From Buchnera aphidicola (Meitanaphis elongallis) (lineage in GTDB: Bacteria > Pseudomonadota > Gammaproteobacteria > Enterobacterales > Enterobacteriaceae), in the NCBI GenBank assembly GCA_039830015.1, contig CP140033.1, forward strand, positions 561,616 to 625,615: a DNA stretch of 64,000 bases, given 5' to 3'. A program made the translations under genes and the position numbers. Below, piece after piece: positions 19,953 to 31,265 of the stretch. The stretch's first letter is position 1. Every line of letters begins with the position of its first letter. The notes under the pieces are model-generated. The model was not told where the DNA came from. It did no database searches and saw nothing but the letters and a program-made list of their open reading frames with translations.

Positions 19953-20933
19953 TTATCGAAACTTTTTCATATATTTAAAAAAATAATTATTATCTGGATT
20001 TATTATTAAAATATCTCGTCCACTCTTAAAACTATTTTCATAGGCACGAAGACTACGAATAAAACTATAAAAACTCGGTTCTTGACTAAAAGAACTAGAA
20101 AACAATTGAGCAACTGTAGCTTCTCCTTCACCTCTTATAATTAATGCTTGTCTCTGCGCTTCTGACAATACTTTAGTTACTTCATAATCAGCAGAGGCCC
20201 TTAATTTTTCAGCTTCTTCTTGACCTTTAGATCGTTGACTTCTAGCAACAGCTTCACGCTCTGCTCGCATTCTATTATATATTGCATCAGATACTTCAAT
20301 TGGCAAACTAATTTGCTTAATGCGCACATCAATAACCTTAATACCTAATTCAGTCATACTATTAGTATTTATCAATACTTTATTATATTTATTTTTTTTA
20401 ATATCTAACATCATATATTCATTTTGCTTCTTCGTATTATCAGAAGCATAATCTACACTTCCAGTATTTAACGCATCTCTCACATCAGTAGTTAATCTTC
20501 CTCTAGAATCAGTAACAATTTCTTTAACATTAAGACGCCCCATTTCCGAACGCAAACGATCACTAAATTTACGTTTTAATAATATTTCTGCTTGAGCAAT
20601 ATCACCTCCTCCAGTTGCTAAATAATAACGACTAAAATCACTAATATTCCATTTTATATAAGAATCTACAATTAAATCTTTTTTTTCTCTTGTAACAAAA
20701 CGATCCGCTTGATTATCCATAGTTTGAATTCTAGAATCCAACATTTTTACAGTATCAATTAAAGGGAATTTAACGTACAAACCAGGATTATATACTATAG
20801 GTTGACTTTGACTATTACGTAATACTTTACCAAATCGTAATATAATACCTCTCTGTCCTTCCTGAACAATAAACAAGCATAAAAATAAAAAAATAAATAT
20901 CATACTACCAACTACTACAAAAACTTTATTCAT
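19953..20933 (-). CDS. hflC: HflC, modulator of FtsH protease
   Basis: 326 residues (E. coli 334). One N-terminal transmembrane segment (about residues 3-22) then a periplasmic SPFH/Band-7 domain starting at EGQRGIILRFGKV, with YIKWNISDFSRYYLATGG, RGRLTTDVRDALN, VIDVRIKQISLP and the helical EREAVARSQRSKGQEEAEKLRA. HflK and HflC form a large inner-membrane complex that encloses and modulates FtsH. It begins three bases after hflK. Confidence 0.96.
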   Translation of the reverse strand: MNKVFVVVGSMIFIFLFLCLFIVQEGQRGIILRFGKVLRNSQSQPIVYNPGLYVKFPLIDTVKMLDSRIQTMDNQADRFVTREKKDLIVDSYIKWNISDFSRYYLATGGGDIAQAEILLKRKFSDRLRSEMGRLNVKEIVTDSRGRLTTDVRDALNTGSVDYASDNTKKQNEYMMLDIKKNKYNKVLINTNSMTELGIKVIDVRIKQISLPIEVSDAIYNRMRAEREAVARSQRSKGQEEAEKLRASADYEVTKVLSEAQRQALIIRGEGEATVAQLFSSSFSQEPSFYSFIRSLRAYENSFKSGRDILIINPDNNYFFKYMKKFR

Positions 20934-20936
20934 ATT

Positions 20937-22133
20937 TTATTCTCGTCCTTTTCTTAAAATATCAACTCTACAAGAATGTTCTTTTTTCTGATCAACTATA
21001 TTTTTACGAGGTACATTAGAAATAACATTATTACGATTTTGTTGACTAAAAATATTTTTATGAATAAAACGATGTTTAGAATTCTCTGGTAAAGAATATC
21101 TTTTTAAAAGTAAATTATCTAAAGACAATAATGACACATTTTTACTAACAAATATTTTTTTAACGTTACTAAATATTTTTTCCATAGATTCAATATACAA
21201 TCTCTCTATAGTAATTAATTTTGATGCTCTATAAGCAGGTAATATTTTAGAAAACCTAACTACTTCTCCTCGTGCTTCTGATATTATACGAGATTTATAA
21301 GCTCTTGCTTCTTCTAAAATACGTTGTGCTTTACCATTAGCTTTAGGCTGCACTTCATTTACGTAAGCTTCTGCTTCTCTTATATATTGCTCCCTATTTT
21401 CTCTAGCAGCAATTGCATCATCAAAAGCAGATTTTACTTCCTCGGGAGGGCGAGCTGCTTGAAAATTTACATCTAATATAGTTATACCCATATTATAAGG
21501 CTTTATTGTTTTCTCTATTTCTTTTTGCGTATCACTTCTAACTACTGTTCGACCTTCAGTCAACACTCTATCCATAGTAGAATGACCTATAACACCACGC
21601 AGTGCACTATCAGTAGCTTCTCTTAAGCTATCATCAGGATTAATTGTAGAAAACAAATATTGTGATGGATTAATAATACGATATTGTACATTCATTTCTA
21701 CTCGAACAACGTTTTCATCGGACGTTAACATAATTCCAGATGTTGCTAATTCTTTTACCGATTTAATATTAACAGGAATCACTTGGTCAATAAACACAGG
21801 TCTCCAATTTAATCCAGGTTCTACTAAATGACTAAACTTTCCAAAATGTGTAATTACACCACGTTCTGCTTCTTTAATGGTATAAAAACCATTAGCTATC
21901 AAAATAAATGCAATCATTAAAATCATTGATACTATAGGATTATTAACATATTTTAATGGTCCTGAGCTATGATAAAACGATCTTGTTTTCATTTTTAATG
22001 AACAAAATAACTTTCTTAATTCAGTTAAAGTAAAAAATCCATTATTTTTATTTTTAATATTATCTGAAGTTCGATTTTTATCACTCCAAGGATCTAATTC
22101 AGGTTTGTTATCACTTGGCTGATTCCAGACCAT
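20937..22133 (-). CDS. hflK: HflK, modulator of FtsH protease
   Basis: A cytoplasmic N-terminus (MVWNQPSDN), one transmembrane helix near residues 65-85, then the SPFH domain: GFYTIKEAERGVITHFGKFSHLVEPGLNW, SDENVVRVEMNVQYR, DSALRGVIGHSTMDRVLTEGR, NFQAARPPEEVKSAFDDAIAARENR. The ATG at 22133 is favoured over 22145 because it matches the family start and has GGAG seven bases upstream. The glycine-rich cytoplasmic linker of E. coli is much shortened. 398 residues (E. coli 419). Hfq and hflX, normally between miaA and hflK, are absent. Confidence 0.96.
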   Translation of the reverse strand: MVWNQPSDNKPELDPWSDKNRTSDNIKNKNNGFFTLTELRKLFCSLKMKTRSFYHSSGPLKYVNNPIVSMILMIAFILIANGFYTIKEAERGVITHFGKFSHLVEPGLNWRPVFIDQVIPVNIKSVKELATSGIMLTSDENVVRVEMNVQYRIINPSQYLFSTINPDDSLREATDSALRGVIGHSTMDRVLTEGRTVVRSDTQKEIEKTIKPYNMGITILDVNFQAARPPEEVKSAFDDAIAARENREQYIREAEAYVNEVQPKANGKAQRILEEARAYKSRIISEARGEVVRFSKILPAYRASKLITIERLYIESMEKIFSNVKKIFVSKNVSLLSLDNLLLKRYSLPENSKHRFIHKNIFSQQNRNNVISNVPRKNIVDQKKEHSCRVDILRKGRE

Positions 22134-22429
22134 ATTTATCTCCATCTTATTATTTTAATTTTACATCTAAAAACTTTTATATAAAATTATATACAATACC
22201 AAATTTTTAAAGTTAATTGTTAACTTCATTTTATTTTATAATATTCGACTACTATTAAAATTTCTATTTGTAAATGAAATGCAAATCAAAAGTATATAAT
22301 TTTTTTTAAAATAACATTATCGATATGATAACTCTAAGTTATTAGAAATAACTTATAAAAATTAAATAAATATTTAAACACATTTATATATAGGCATAAT
22401 AAAATACAATATACGTTAAAATATTCATA

Positions 22430-23377
22430 CTATAAAGATTCAAGTCTCTTAATGATCTGTTCACACAAATCATCTAAATTATTATTGTTTACAAATTTAT
22501 GCAAATTTTTCCAACGTTTTAACCACGTTAATTGATTTTTAGCTAATCTTTTAGTAGCAACTATAGATTGATGTATCATATCATCATAACTTAAATTTCT
22601 TACAAGATAATTCCACATCTGTTGATATCCTACACAATGCATAGAAGATAAATTAATGTTCAAATCTCCACGATTCAACAAATATTCAACTTCATTTTGA
22701 AAACCAAGCGACAACATCTTTTCAAAACGTGCACGTATACTGTTCATCAACCACTCTTGGTTCTTTGGCATAATAGAAAATTGTATAACTTTATATGGAA
22801 AATTATAATTTTTAAGTTTAGTTAACTCAGTTAAAGTAGTTCCAGATACCAAAAAAACTTCTAGTACTCTTAAGATTCTCTGTAAATCGTTAGGATGAAC
22901 ACGTTTAGCTGATTCAAAATCAATTTTTTTTAATATATTATATAAAACCTTTTTATTTCTTTTATGCATCGAATACAAAAATAAACGTATATTACGATGA
23001 GCAGGAGGTAATTGTGGCAATCCTTCTAACAATGTTCTAAAATAAAACATTGTGCCTCCAACTAATAAAGGTATTTTCCCTACAGAAAATATATATGCTA
23101 TTTTTTCTAAAGCATCTTTTTGAAATTCACCTACTGAATATTTTTCTGTAGGATCTTTAATATTGATTAAATAATGCGGGTGATGTAATAACTCTAAATC
23201 TGTAGGTTTTGCTGTTCCAATGTTCATTTCTCGATAAATTAATGCCGAATCAACACTAATTAATTCCACTGGAATTAATTTCCTCAATTGCATTGCAAGT
23301 TCACTTTTACCACAAGCAGTAGGACCCATTAAAAATATTACTAACGGATTATCTGATATTACACGCTTAATAATCAT
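22430..23377 (-). CDS. miaA: tRNA dimethylallyltransferase
   Basis: Adds a dimethylallyl group to A37 of tRNAs reading UNN codons. 315 residues (E. coli 316). The P-loop is MGPTACGKSELA; other blocks are ELISVDSALIYREMNIGTAKP, IPLLVGGTMFYFRTLLEGLP, VHPNDLQRILRVLEVF, MHCVGYQQMWNYL and RLAKNQLTWLKRW. In enterobacteria it follows mutL, and an eroded mutL does lie directly upstream here. Confidence 0.96.
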   Translation of the reverse strand: MIIKRVISDNPLVIFLMGPTACGKSELAMQLRKLIPVELISVDSALIYREMNIGTAKPTDLELLHHPHYLINIKDPTEKYSVGEFQKDALEKIAYIFSVGKIPLLVGGTMFYFRTLLEGLPQLPPAHRNIRLFLYSMHKRNKKVLYNILKKIDFESAKRVHPNDLQRILRVLEVFLVSGTTLTELTKLKNYNFPYKVIQFSIMPKNQEWLMNSIRARFEKMLSLGFQNEVEYLLNRGDLNINLSSMHCVGYQQMWNYLVRNLSYDDMIHQSIVATKRLAKNQLTWLKRWKNLHKFVNNNNLDDLCEQIIKRLESL

Positions 23378-24324
23378 ATTTTAATATACTTAATTTAAAA
23401 CCAATACCAATTTTCCGTAAAAACTTTAAAATAAGATAATTTAAAAAGGTTTGATTAAACATATTTTACGTTCTGATAATAATTTTATAATTTGTAAATA
23501 ATCAATCTTGATATAAAATATTAATTTTAATATTGTTGAAAATGTTTGTAATCAACTTAAATATCTTCGTGCCATTTCTAAAAATTAAAACTTAACATAA
23601 ATAAAATAATGTTATTAAAATTTTAAAAAAATGTAAAAAGCATAAAACAAAATTTAAATATACTAAAATAAAATCATTTAATTTGATCTAAAATGACAAC
23701 TTTCTATATAAAAAAATCTTACACTACTTCCTAATCAAAAAATAATAAAATAAAACATATTACAATACTTCAATTAAATGGATTTTATAATCTTTTGTTT
23801 TTAATTTTAATCTTGACTTATACAAAAATATCTTCCATAAAAAACTGTAGAAAACAGTGTTCTGTTCTTTTAACGATTAATAGTAAAAATTAACAATTTT
23901 AAGAAAACTATCTAATAAAATACAATATTTACTAACAAAAAATATATTACAACAATTTATTCCATCACAACAATTTAATATTAATGTACTAACTAAATTG
24001 TTATTTAATATGTTATAATGTTATAGATATTAATGTATCAACTGATTATTTCCATTTGAAAAAATATTTTACAACACCTATCTTGTTTTGCATACAATCC
24101 AAACAAATATTTTACTTAAAAAATAAAACAAATAAAAATATATTTCTTTTTATGAAATATAAAATAAATTAACATACAAAACTATGAACTAATCCTACTC
24201 AAACACAAAACGCTTACTTTTTTTAAAAAATATATTAACATCTAATTCATAAAAATTAGTTAAAAATATAATGTCATACAGAAACTTTATGTAAAATACA
24301 ACTCTTATAACGCTATTTCTCTAA

Positions 24325-25060
24325 CTACTGAAAAATAATACATCTAAAAATATTATTATCAGCAATATACTCATATGTTAATATAACAGTATTAAGCTTA
24401 TTTATCATACAACCTTTCATATAAACATAATAACCCAATCCAAAAACATGCACATCATCACAACTATTATTATTAATAAACATCACATCATTCATAAAAA
24501 AGTCTACTAAAAATATTAATTCTATTTTATAGTAATTCAAATCTATATAATAATTATTCCGGTAAACTTATTATATTTTAAATACAAGCTAATTATATAA
24601 TTAGACAACCACAAATAACGAAACAATTTCATCGCACTTCATTAACTTAAAACATATTCAAATATTCTACACTTTCAATAAAAAGCTTACTAAAAAAAAT
24701 AAATTTAAAATTATTAATATAATTCCTAAAAATATGTCATCTAAATATAAAGAACTTATTAAAATATTCTATCAACAGAAATATTTAAATTCTCACTGTT
24801 CTAAACAATAATAAAAAAATAAAACCAAAAAAGCTATATAAACTAATACCTTTTCTAAAATACCTAAATAATAACATTTTTTTAATCTTAAACAAAAAAA
24901 TCTACCCACAGAATAATAAACTAAAAAATAAATTTTATTTATGAACAACTTTTTTTATTATTTCTAATATTAATTAAATTTCGTTTGCTATTCTTAATAT
25001 CGATATCAATACGCATACAGATAATTCCAAAATCTATACCATAATTTTAATTAATCTCTG
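24325..25060 (-). pseudogene. mutL: Eroded mutL (mismatch repair) remnant
   Basis: Read on the minus strand, three collinear fragments resemble E. coli MutL. First, at about 25060-24970: E-I-N-stop-N..G-I-D-F-G then RIDIDIKNSKRNLINIRNN, matching KELVENSLDAG and the block beginning RIDIDI (residues 29-58). Second, at about 24726-24670: LGIILIILNLFFLVSFLLKV, matching [20 protein letters not shown] (about 141-160). Third, at about 24432-24325: YYVYMKGCMINKLNTVI, matching YCYVNGRMMRDRLINHAI (about 255-272). Distances between fragments agree with MutL to within about 60 bases. Stops and frame changes interrupt it. The whole 1.96-kb gap (23378-25338) is about the size of mutL and sits at its ancestral place before miaA. 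The 71-codon open frame ending at 24325 is part of this relic, not a gene. Confidence 0.8.
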
Positions 25061-25338
25061 TAAAAAAATACTAAAATAAGACAACGAATTTCTTTAAAAA
25101 CAAATATGATCAAAATACTACTATTTTAAAAATATATAAACATACATAAACTATATTTTCTAAATAATAATTTATTCTTATCATTATAAATTTAATATAT
25201 CGTAATATTTTTACCAAATAAAAGTACTATTGATAATTTGAACACATTTATGCTTCTTAAAACTTAAAAAATTATGACAACATTGTAAATACATCCAATA
25301 TATTTAAAACAAAATTAATATACCTGTATAACATTTTT

Positions 25339-26502
25339 CTATTTATATAATTCTTTTTTAAAAAAATTAAAATACTCATTAATTGAATTAATAATAGACA
25401 ATTTTAAATCTAATCCACTAATATTAGACAAAATGTAGTTAATTCCTTTATCTTTAATTAAGCAATTTAACTGCACTGCTTCACTATCATTGATATTTTC
25501 ATAACATAATGCAGCTGAAACACCCTTTATTAAATTAACATTAGAGCATCGATATTCTAAAGTACCTAAAATAGGTTTAATTAAACGATCATTTTTATGT
25601 AACTTTCTTAAAGGATTACGACCTACTCGTATTAAATCATCAACTAAATAAGAATTTTTAAATCTTGATAACACCGAATCAATGTAACAATCATGAACTG
25701 ATTTATCAAAATTATATCGCGATATCAATACATTACCACTTTCATTCATTGCACCACGAACAATATCGTATATATTTTTATCTAAAATAGCACTATATAT
25801 ATCCGTGTATCCATACAATAAACCCAAATATGCAGTAATTGCGTGTCCAGTATTTAAAGTAAACAATTTTCTTTCACTATAAGCGTTCAAATTATTACTT
25901 AGTTGCATACCAATAATATTAGGAATATCACCTTTAAATTGATTTACATCACATATCAATTCTTTAAACTGTTCCACTTTTACAAATAATATATTGCTAC
26001 TTTCTTTATTATTAAATGATACAATTCTATCTACTACCGCGTCTACAAATCCAATATTATTTTCTAAATATTCATGATATTTAGTAGGTAATAAGTTCAT
26101 AACATGTTTTTTTAATACCGAACTACAACGAAAAAAATTTTCACATGCAATAATGTTTAAAAAATTGTGTCTTTTAATTTTTATTTTATGTTTTATTCCT
26201 TGCACAATTAAGCTAGCCAAAGAATTAACGATATTTACTCCTACTGATGTTGTAATTATATCTGCTTCTGCTATAACCGATAAAATATTAGGATGATTAA
26301 CATGTATAGCTTTTACTCCTTGAATCTTATCTACATAAGAATTTTCACCTAACAATTCAATATCATATTCATGATACAAATTAATAGAATCGATAATCTC
26401 TTTATTGATATCTGAAAAAGTTAAGTTAAACCCAGAATGCACTAATATTTGTCCAATAAATCCACGACCTATATTTCCAGCACCAAAATGTAACGCTTTC
26501 AT
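25339..26502 (-). CDS. mtlD: Mannitol-1-phosphate 5-dehydrogenase
   Basis: Oxidises mannitol 1-phosphate to fructose 6-phosphate with NAD. 387 residues (E. coli 382). The N-terminal Rossmann motif is MKALHFGAGNIGRGFIG; later blocks are NIIACENFFR, FVDAVVDRIV, ERKLFTLNTGHAITAYLGLLYG and RVGRNPLRKLHKNDRLIKP. The ATG at 26502 matches the family start; the frame continues upstream only to a TTG at 26514. It acts on the product of MtlA encoded just upstream. Confidence 0.97.
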   Translation of the reverse strand: MKALHFGAGNIGRGFIGQILVHSGFNLTFSDINKEIIDSINLYHEYDIELLGENSYVDKIQGVKAIHVNHPNILSVIAEADIITTSVGVNIVNSLASLIVQGIKHKIKIKRHNFLNIIACENFFRCSSVLKKHVMNLLPTKYHEYLENNIGFVDAVVDRIVSFNNKESSNILFVKVEQFKELICDVNQFKGDIPNIIGMQLSNNLNAYSERKLFTLNTGHAITAYLGLLYGYTDIYSAILDKNIYDIVRGAMNESGNVLISRYNFDKSVHDCYIDSVLSRFKNSYLVDDLIRVGRNPLRKLHKNDRLIKPILGTLEYRCSNVNLIKGVSAALCYENINDSEAVQLNCLIKDKGINYILSNISGLDLKLSIINSINEYFNFFKKELYK

Positions 26503-26594
26503 TATTGTTTCCAATGCTAATATTAAAATAAATCACGACCTGTTAATATTAAAATATTTCCCATATTATAGATTTATACAAATAATCTAAATTA

Positions 26595-28520
26595 CTATTT
26601 TGAAATATCTGAAGAAAATAATCTTAAAACATCATTTACGTTACTAGTATTAGATAAATTTTTAATAACTTTATTATCATCTAAAATTCTTGTAATATTA
26701 CTTACCACCATAACATGTTCATTATTTCGAGCTGCAATACCAATTACTAAAAATGCAATGTCTTTCGGATCATTTCCAAAATGTACGCCTTTTGGAAACT
26801 GACAAAAAATAGCTCCAGTTTTTAATATAGAATCTTTCGCTGTTATAGTACCATGAGGCAAAGCTACAGATTCTCCTAACCACGTAGACATAATTTCTTC
26901 TCGTTCTAACATCGCTTTAATGTATTCTTTTTTTACATAACCTTGTTTAACTAATTGCATACCTATAAATTTAATAGCTTCTTCCTTATTTTCAGCAGTT
27001 TGATTTAAAAATATATTTCTTTCAGTAAAACTAAATAAATTATTTATTGTTTTAGTTTCTTTTTCGTGTATCATTTCATCATTACGTGATATCTTAAAAT
27101 TATTATTAACACCATGTCTAATGAAATATTTTACTAATTTTTCATAAAAACTATTATCTAAAAAATTGTTTAAAGATAAATGTTTAAGTTTAGGACATTG
27201 CATTTTTGCTCTTTCAGTAAGATTTTTATGAGTAATAACTAAATCAGCGTTATCAGGAATAGAATCAATAGAAGAATTAACAACAACTATACTAGCATTT
27301 AAATTTTTTAAAACATTTCTCAACATTCCTGCTCCTACTGCACTAGAACCCATACCTGCGTCACAAGCAACAACAATTTTTTTTATTTCTGTAGAAAAAT
27401 TAAAATGATTATCATTAATCCCGTGCAAACTATCATTCAATTCTAAGTTTTTATATTCACATTCTATTGGTACTGTTGCTACATTCTTTTGACATTTTTT
27501 ATTAGAAATTTTTAATATTATTAAAGAAACTAAAAAAGAAACTAAAAAAGAAAATATAACTGCAGTAATATTAACAAGATACAAACCTTTCGGAGTCATA
27601 GCTAAAATTGATATAATAGAACCTGGAGAAGCAGTTGACATTAATCCACCATTGAACAACATCAACATAAATATGTTAGACATACCACCTAAAATTAAAG
27701 CTATAATCAATTTTGGATTAAGTAATATATAAGGAAAATATATTTCATGTATTCCACCAAAAAACTGAATAATAGCAGCATTTCTTAAAGAAAATCTAGC
27801 ATCTCTATTCTTATATTCTAAAAAAAATAAAGCCATGAGTGCACCAACACCAGGTCCTGGATTAGATTCAATCAAAAAAAAGATAGATTTATTAGACACA
27901 TCTACTTCTTGCATACCTAAAGAAGAAAAAATACCATGATTAATAGCATTATTTAAGAACAATATTTTTGCAGGTTCAATAAAAATTGATATTAATGGCA
28001 AAAAATTATGTTTAATTATTACGTTAACACCATACTCTAAAATATTAGAGAACGCTTCAATAATTGGTCCTATAATAGAGAACGACACCACTGACAATAA
28101 TATTCCAATGATTCCAGCTGAAAAATTATTCACTAACATCTCAAAGCTGCTAGAAATCTTATGCTTAAACACACTATCAAATTGATAAATAAACCACCCT
28201 CCCAACGGACCAATTATCATAGCTCCTAATAACATCGGTAAAGTAGTATTAACTATAGCTCCCATAATAGCTATACTTCCAACAATTGCTCCTCTTTTCC
28301 CACTTATTAATCCTCCACCAGTACCAGCAATTAAAATAGGAAACAAATAAATTATCATTGGATTTATTATTTTTTCTAAATTTGTATTTGGTATCCATCC
28401 AAAACGAAAAAACAACCCACTAATTAACCCCCATGCAATAAAAGCACTAATATTTGGCATGATCATTTTGCTTAAAAATCGACCAATATTTTGAATTTTA
28501 ACTTTTATTAACATTGACAT
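26595..28520 (-). CDS. mtlA: PTS mannitol transporter EIICBA
   Basis: Imports and phosphorylates mannitol at the inner membrane. 641 residues (E. coli 637). IIC membrane domain about residues 1-340, with NNAINHGIFSSLG (His195), NPGPGVGALMA and FGGIHEIYFPY. IIB about 378-470, with the phospho-cysteine in VVACDAGMGSSAVGAGMLR (Cys386). IIA about 500-641, with the phospho-histidine in ESVALPHGT (His556) and IGIAARNNEHVMV. All three phosphotransfer sites are intact. AAGGAA precedes the start. Mannitol is a plausible host-supplied sugar alcohol; mtlD follows 80 bases downstream. Confidence 0.97.
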   Translation of the reverse strand: MSMLIKVKIQNIGRFLSKMIMPNISAFIAWGLISGLFFRFGWIPNTNLEKIINPMIIYLFPILIAGTGGGLISGKRGAIVGSIAIMGAIVNTTLPMLLGAMIIGPLGGWFIYQFDSVFKHKISSSFEMLVNNFSAGIIGILLSVVSFSIIGPIIEAFSNILEYGVNVIIKHNFLPLISIFIEPAKILFLNNAINHGIFSSLGMQEVDVSNKSIFFLIESNPGPGVGALMALFFLEYKNRDARFSLRNAAIIQFFGGIHEIYFPYILLNPKLIIALILGGMSNIFMLMLFNGGLMSTASPGSIISILAMTPKGLYLVNITAVIFSFLVSFLVSLIILKISNKKCQKNVATVPIECEYKNLELNDSLHGINDNHFNFSTEIKKIVVACDAGMGSSAVGAGMLRNVLKNLNASIVVVNSSIDSIPDNADLVITHKNLTERAKMQCPKLKHLSLNNFLDNSFYEKLVKYFIRHGVNNNFKISRNDEMIHEKETKTINNLFSFTERNIFLNQTAENKEEAIKFIGMQLVKQGYVKKEYIKAMLEREEIMSTWLGESVALPHGTITAKDSILKTGAIFCQFPKGVHFGNDPKDIAFLVIGIAARNNEHVMVVSNITRILDDNKVIKNLSNTSNVNDVLRLFSSDISK

Positions 28521-28861
28521 GCTTTTTCCTTACTTTATCAATTAAATTCACGCAATAACTATTCTTTTCTTTTTTTAAAATAAAAATAAAACACAAAATA
28601 TTAAAAATAATATATTTATACTGCTTTAATACAATACCAAAATACTAACTACTAAAATATAAAAACTAAAAAGCTAAATATGATTTTCAAATATCTCTAA
28701 TATATTATTTTAATATCCTACAACTTTTAAAATGTTACACTAAAAACACTATTATAAAAAAATATATAAAATATTTATATCCAAAATACTTCCATTTCTT
28801 CTATTAATAGCAAACTATAGAAAACAATTACAAGTTTTTATGAAATAAAAAAAGTATATAA
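28521..28861. other. Spacer pgi-mtlA (341 bp)
   Basis: Lies upstream of mtlA and beyond the pgi stop; both read leftward. No gene is recognisable. The mtlA promoter and pgi terminator region would fall here, but no clear consensus is seen. Confidence 0.5.
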
Positions 28862-30511
28862 TTAAAAAAAAGATTTATAAAAATTAATTAAACCATTAGT
28901 AGATGAATCATACTTTGTTTCTCTTAAATTATTATTTAAACTAGAAGAAATAAACTTGACAAGATTTTTTCCTAACTCAACACCCCATTGATCAAAAGAA
29001 AAAATATTAAATATTACACCTTGCGTGAATACTTTATGTTCGTACAACGCAATTAATGCACCTAAATTATAAGGATCAATTTTATGTAACAAAATAGAAT
29101 TACTAGGTCTATTACCTTCAAATGTTTTATAAGGAAAAATACGGAATGATTTACACGATTTTACAATAACATCGTTCAGTTCTCTTTCTGAATTGTGGCG
29201 AAGTTTTCCAAAAGCTAAAGCTTGAGTTTGTGAAAAAAAATGAGAAAGCAATTGAACGTGATGATCTATTAACACATGATTATTAGGATGTATAGAAGCG
29301 ATAAAATCACAAGGAATCAACTTAGTACCCTGATGTAACAACTGATAAAACGCATGCTGTCCATTAGTTCCTGGTTCTCCCCAAACAATTGGTCCTGTTT
29401 GCCAACGAACAGGATGACCATTTCTATCAATATTTTTTCCATTAGACTCCATATTAGTTTGTTGTAAAAAAGCGGGAAAACGATACATATTTTGATCATA
29501 TGGCAAAATTGCTTCCGTCTCTGACAAAAAAAAATTATTATACCAAATACCAATTAAAGCTAACATAACAGGTATATTTTTATCCAAATCTGTATTTAAA
29601 TAATGCTGATCCATAGCATAAGCGCCATTCAAAAGAAGTAAAAAATTATCAAAACCGATAGATAACACTATAGAAAATCCTACAGAAGACCACAATGAAT
29701 AACGACCACCTACCCAATCCCAAAACGTAAATACATTATCCAATTTAATACCAAAATTAATAACATTCGTTAAATTTGTAGATATTGCAATAAAATGTTG
29801 TTCCAAAAATTTGTTTGTATTAAAATGTTTACTCATCCATAATTTGGCAGTATTAGCATTCATAATTGTTTCTTGTGTGCTAAACGTCTTGGATACAATC
29901 AAAAATAGAGTAGTTTCTGGACAAACTTTTTTTAATACACTAGTAATATGTGAACCATCCATGTTAGACACAAAATGTACTTTTAAATGATTTTTATAGG
30001 CACTTAATGCTTGAACTACCATAGAAGGACCTAAATCCGATCCTCCAATACCAATGTTTACTACATCAGTGATAGACTTACCTGTACATCCTTTCCAAGT
30101 TCCATCAATAATTAACGTTGAAAAAAACTTCATTTTATTCAACATATAACTTATGTCAACCATTATATTTTTTTTATTATAAAAAATGGGAACATTACTA
30201 ATATTTCTTAATGCTGTATGCAGTACAGGACGATCTTCAGTACAATTAATATTTTTCCCATCAAACATGGATTGAATTGCATCAATTAAGTTAACTTCTT
30301 TTGCTAACATCAATAGCTTTGCAATAGTATTGCTAGTAATTCTATTTTTAGAAAAGTCTACTAATATTTTATTATTAAAATTTATAGAAAATTTACTAAA
30401 TCTATTTTCATCTTGATGAAATAAATCTCTCATATGCACATCTTTTATTTCACGAAAATGTTGTTCCAAATCTTTCCATGCATTTGTATTAATAGGATTA
30501 ATATTTTTCAT
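28862..30511 (-). CDS. pgi: Glucose-6-phosphate isomerase
   Basis: Interconverts glucose 6-phosphate and fructose 6-phosphate. Signatures are [87 protein letters not shown] and [22 protein letters not shown] prefer the ATG at 30511 (M-K-N-I-N-P, as in enterobacteria), which has GGGAG upstream, over the ATG at 30523. 549 residues, equal to E. coli. Joins mannitol-derived fructose 6-phosphate to the hexose phosphate pool. Confidence 0.97.
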   Translation of the reverse strand: MKNINPINTNAWKDLEQHFREIKDVHMRDLFHQDENRFSKFSINFNNKILVDFSKNRITSNTIAKLLMLAKEVNLIDAIQSMFDGKNINCTEDRPVLHTALRNISNVPIFYNKKNIMVDISYMLNKMKFFSTLIIDGTWKGCTGKSITDVVNIGIGGSDLGPSMVVQALSAYKNHLKVHFVSNMDGSHITSVLKKVCPETTLFLIVSKTFSTQETIMNANTAKLWMSKHFNTNKFLEQHFIAISTNLTNVINFGIKLDNVFTFWDWVGGRYSLWSSVGFSIVLSIGFDNFLLLLNGAYAMDQHYLNTDLDKNIPVMLALIGIWYNNFFLSETEAILPYDQNMYRFPAFLQQTNMESNGKNIDRNGHPVRWQTGPIVWGEPGTNGQHAFYQLLHQGTKLIPCDFIASIHPNNHVLIDHHVQLLSHFFSQTQALAFGKLRHNSERELNDVIVKSCKSFRIFPYKTFEGNRPSNSILLHKIDPYNLGALIALYEHKVFTQGVIFNIFSFDQWGVELGKNLVKFISSSLNNNLRETKYDSSTNGLINFYKSFF

Positions 30512-31265
30512 AAAAACTCCCATAATATTAAGACTAAAAAATATTTTTATATTATAAATAGTATTATATTAAAAACATTTTTAACGAAAACTATAAAATT
30601 TTTATTAACCCAATATATTATTTTATATTGCATATTAGTTTTTAAATCATGTTTATAAGTTATATAATTATAAACGTTATTTATTTATAATGAGTCAATA
30701 GTTCATTTTTGACTAAAATACACTAAGTGATAATCCTATATAAATATGTAATATCATTATCTGTTCTCTTTAAATGATTATATATTAATCTTTTTAAATA
30801 TTAATTATAAAAATATTAAATATCATCAAACACATATCACACATAACTACATTAAATTTAAATTATTCGAATACTCAAACTAAAAAGTTTATTTTAAAAC
30901 ATATTAAGCTAATATATATAGCAGTTGCCTACTTTTATTGAAAAAACACTAAAATATTTTAAATAAAGTTAAAAAACTAATTACTAATCCATAAAATATT
31001 AACAAATTAAATAAAATACCAATAAATATAATTTAATGCTCAAAAAAAGCTCAAGTCTTAACTACGATATTTAATCTAACACAAATTATAAATTTATGTT
31101 TATTACAAATAAAGAACTACTATTTTCTATACAGCATGTAAAAAATAACTAAAATCATTTTAACTAAAAAACTAACACAATTAGTAAATATTTATATTTT
31201 AAATTAGTTAACAAAATTATATTAAAAAGTTTAAAATAAATTATTACTTATCATACGCAAGCACA
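30512..31265. other. Divergent spacer pgi / orn (754 bp)
   Basis: No gene or remnant recognised. In enterobacteria rsgA and psd read away from orn here, so it may be their graveyard, but I found no GTPase motif to support this. Confidence 0.5.

Noticed and set aside
24325..24540. 71-codon open frame on the minus strand as a new small gene
   Set aside because: It matches MutL around YCYVNGRMMRDRLINHAI and lies at the right distance from two other mutL fragments, so it is part of a pseudogene.
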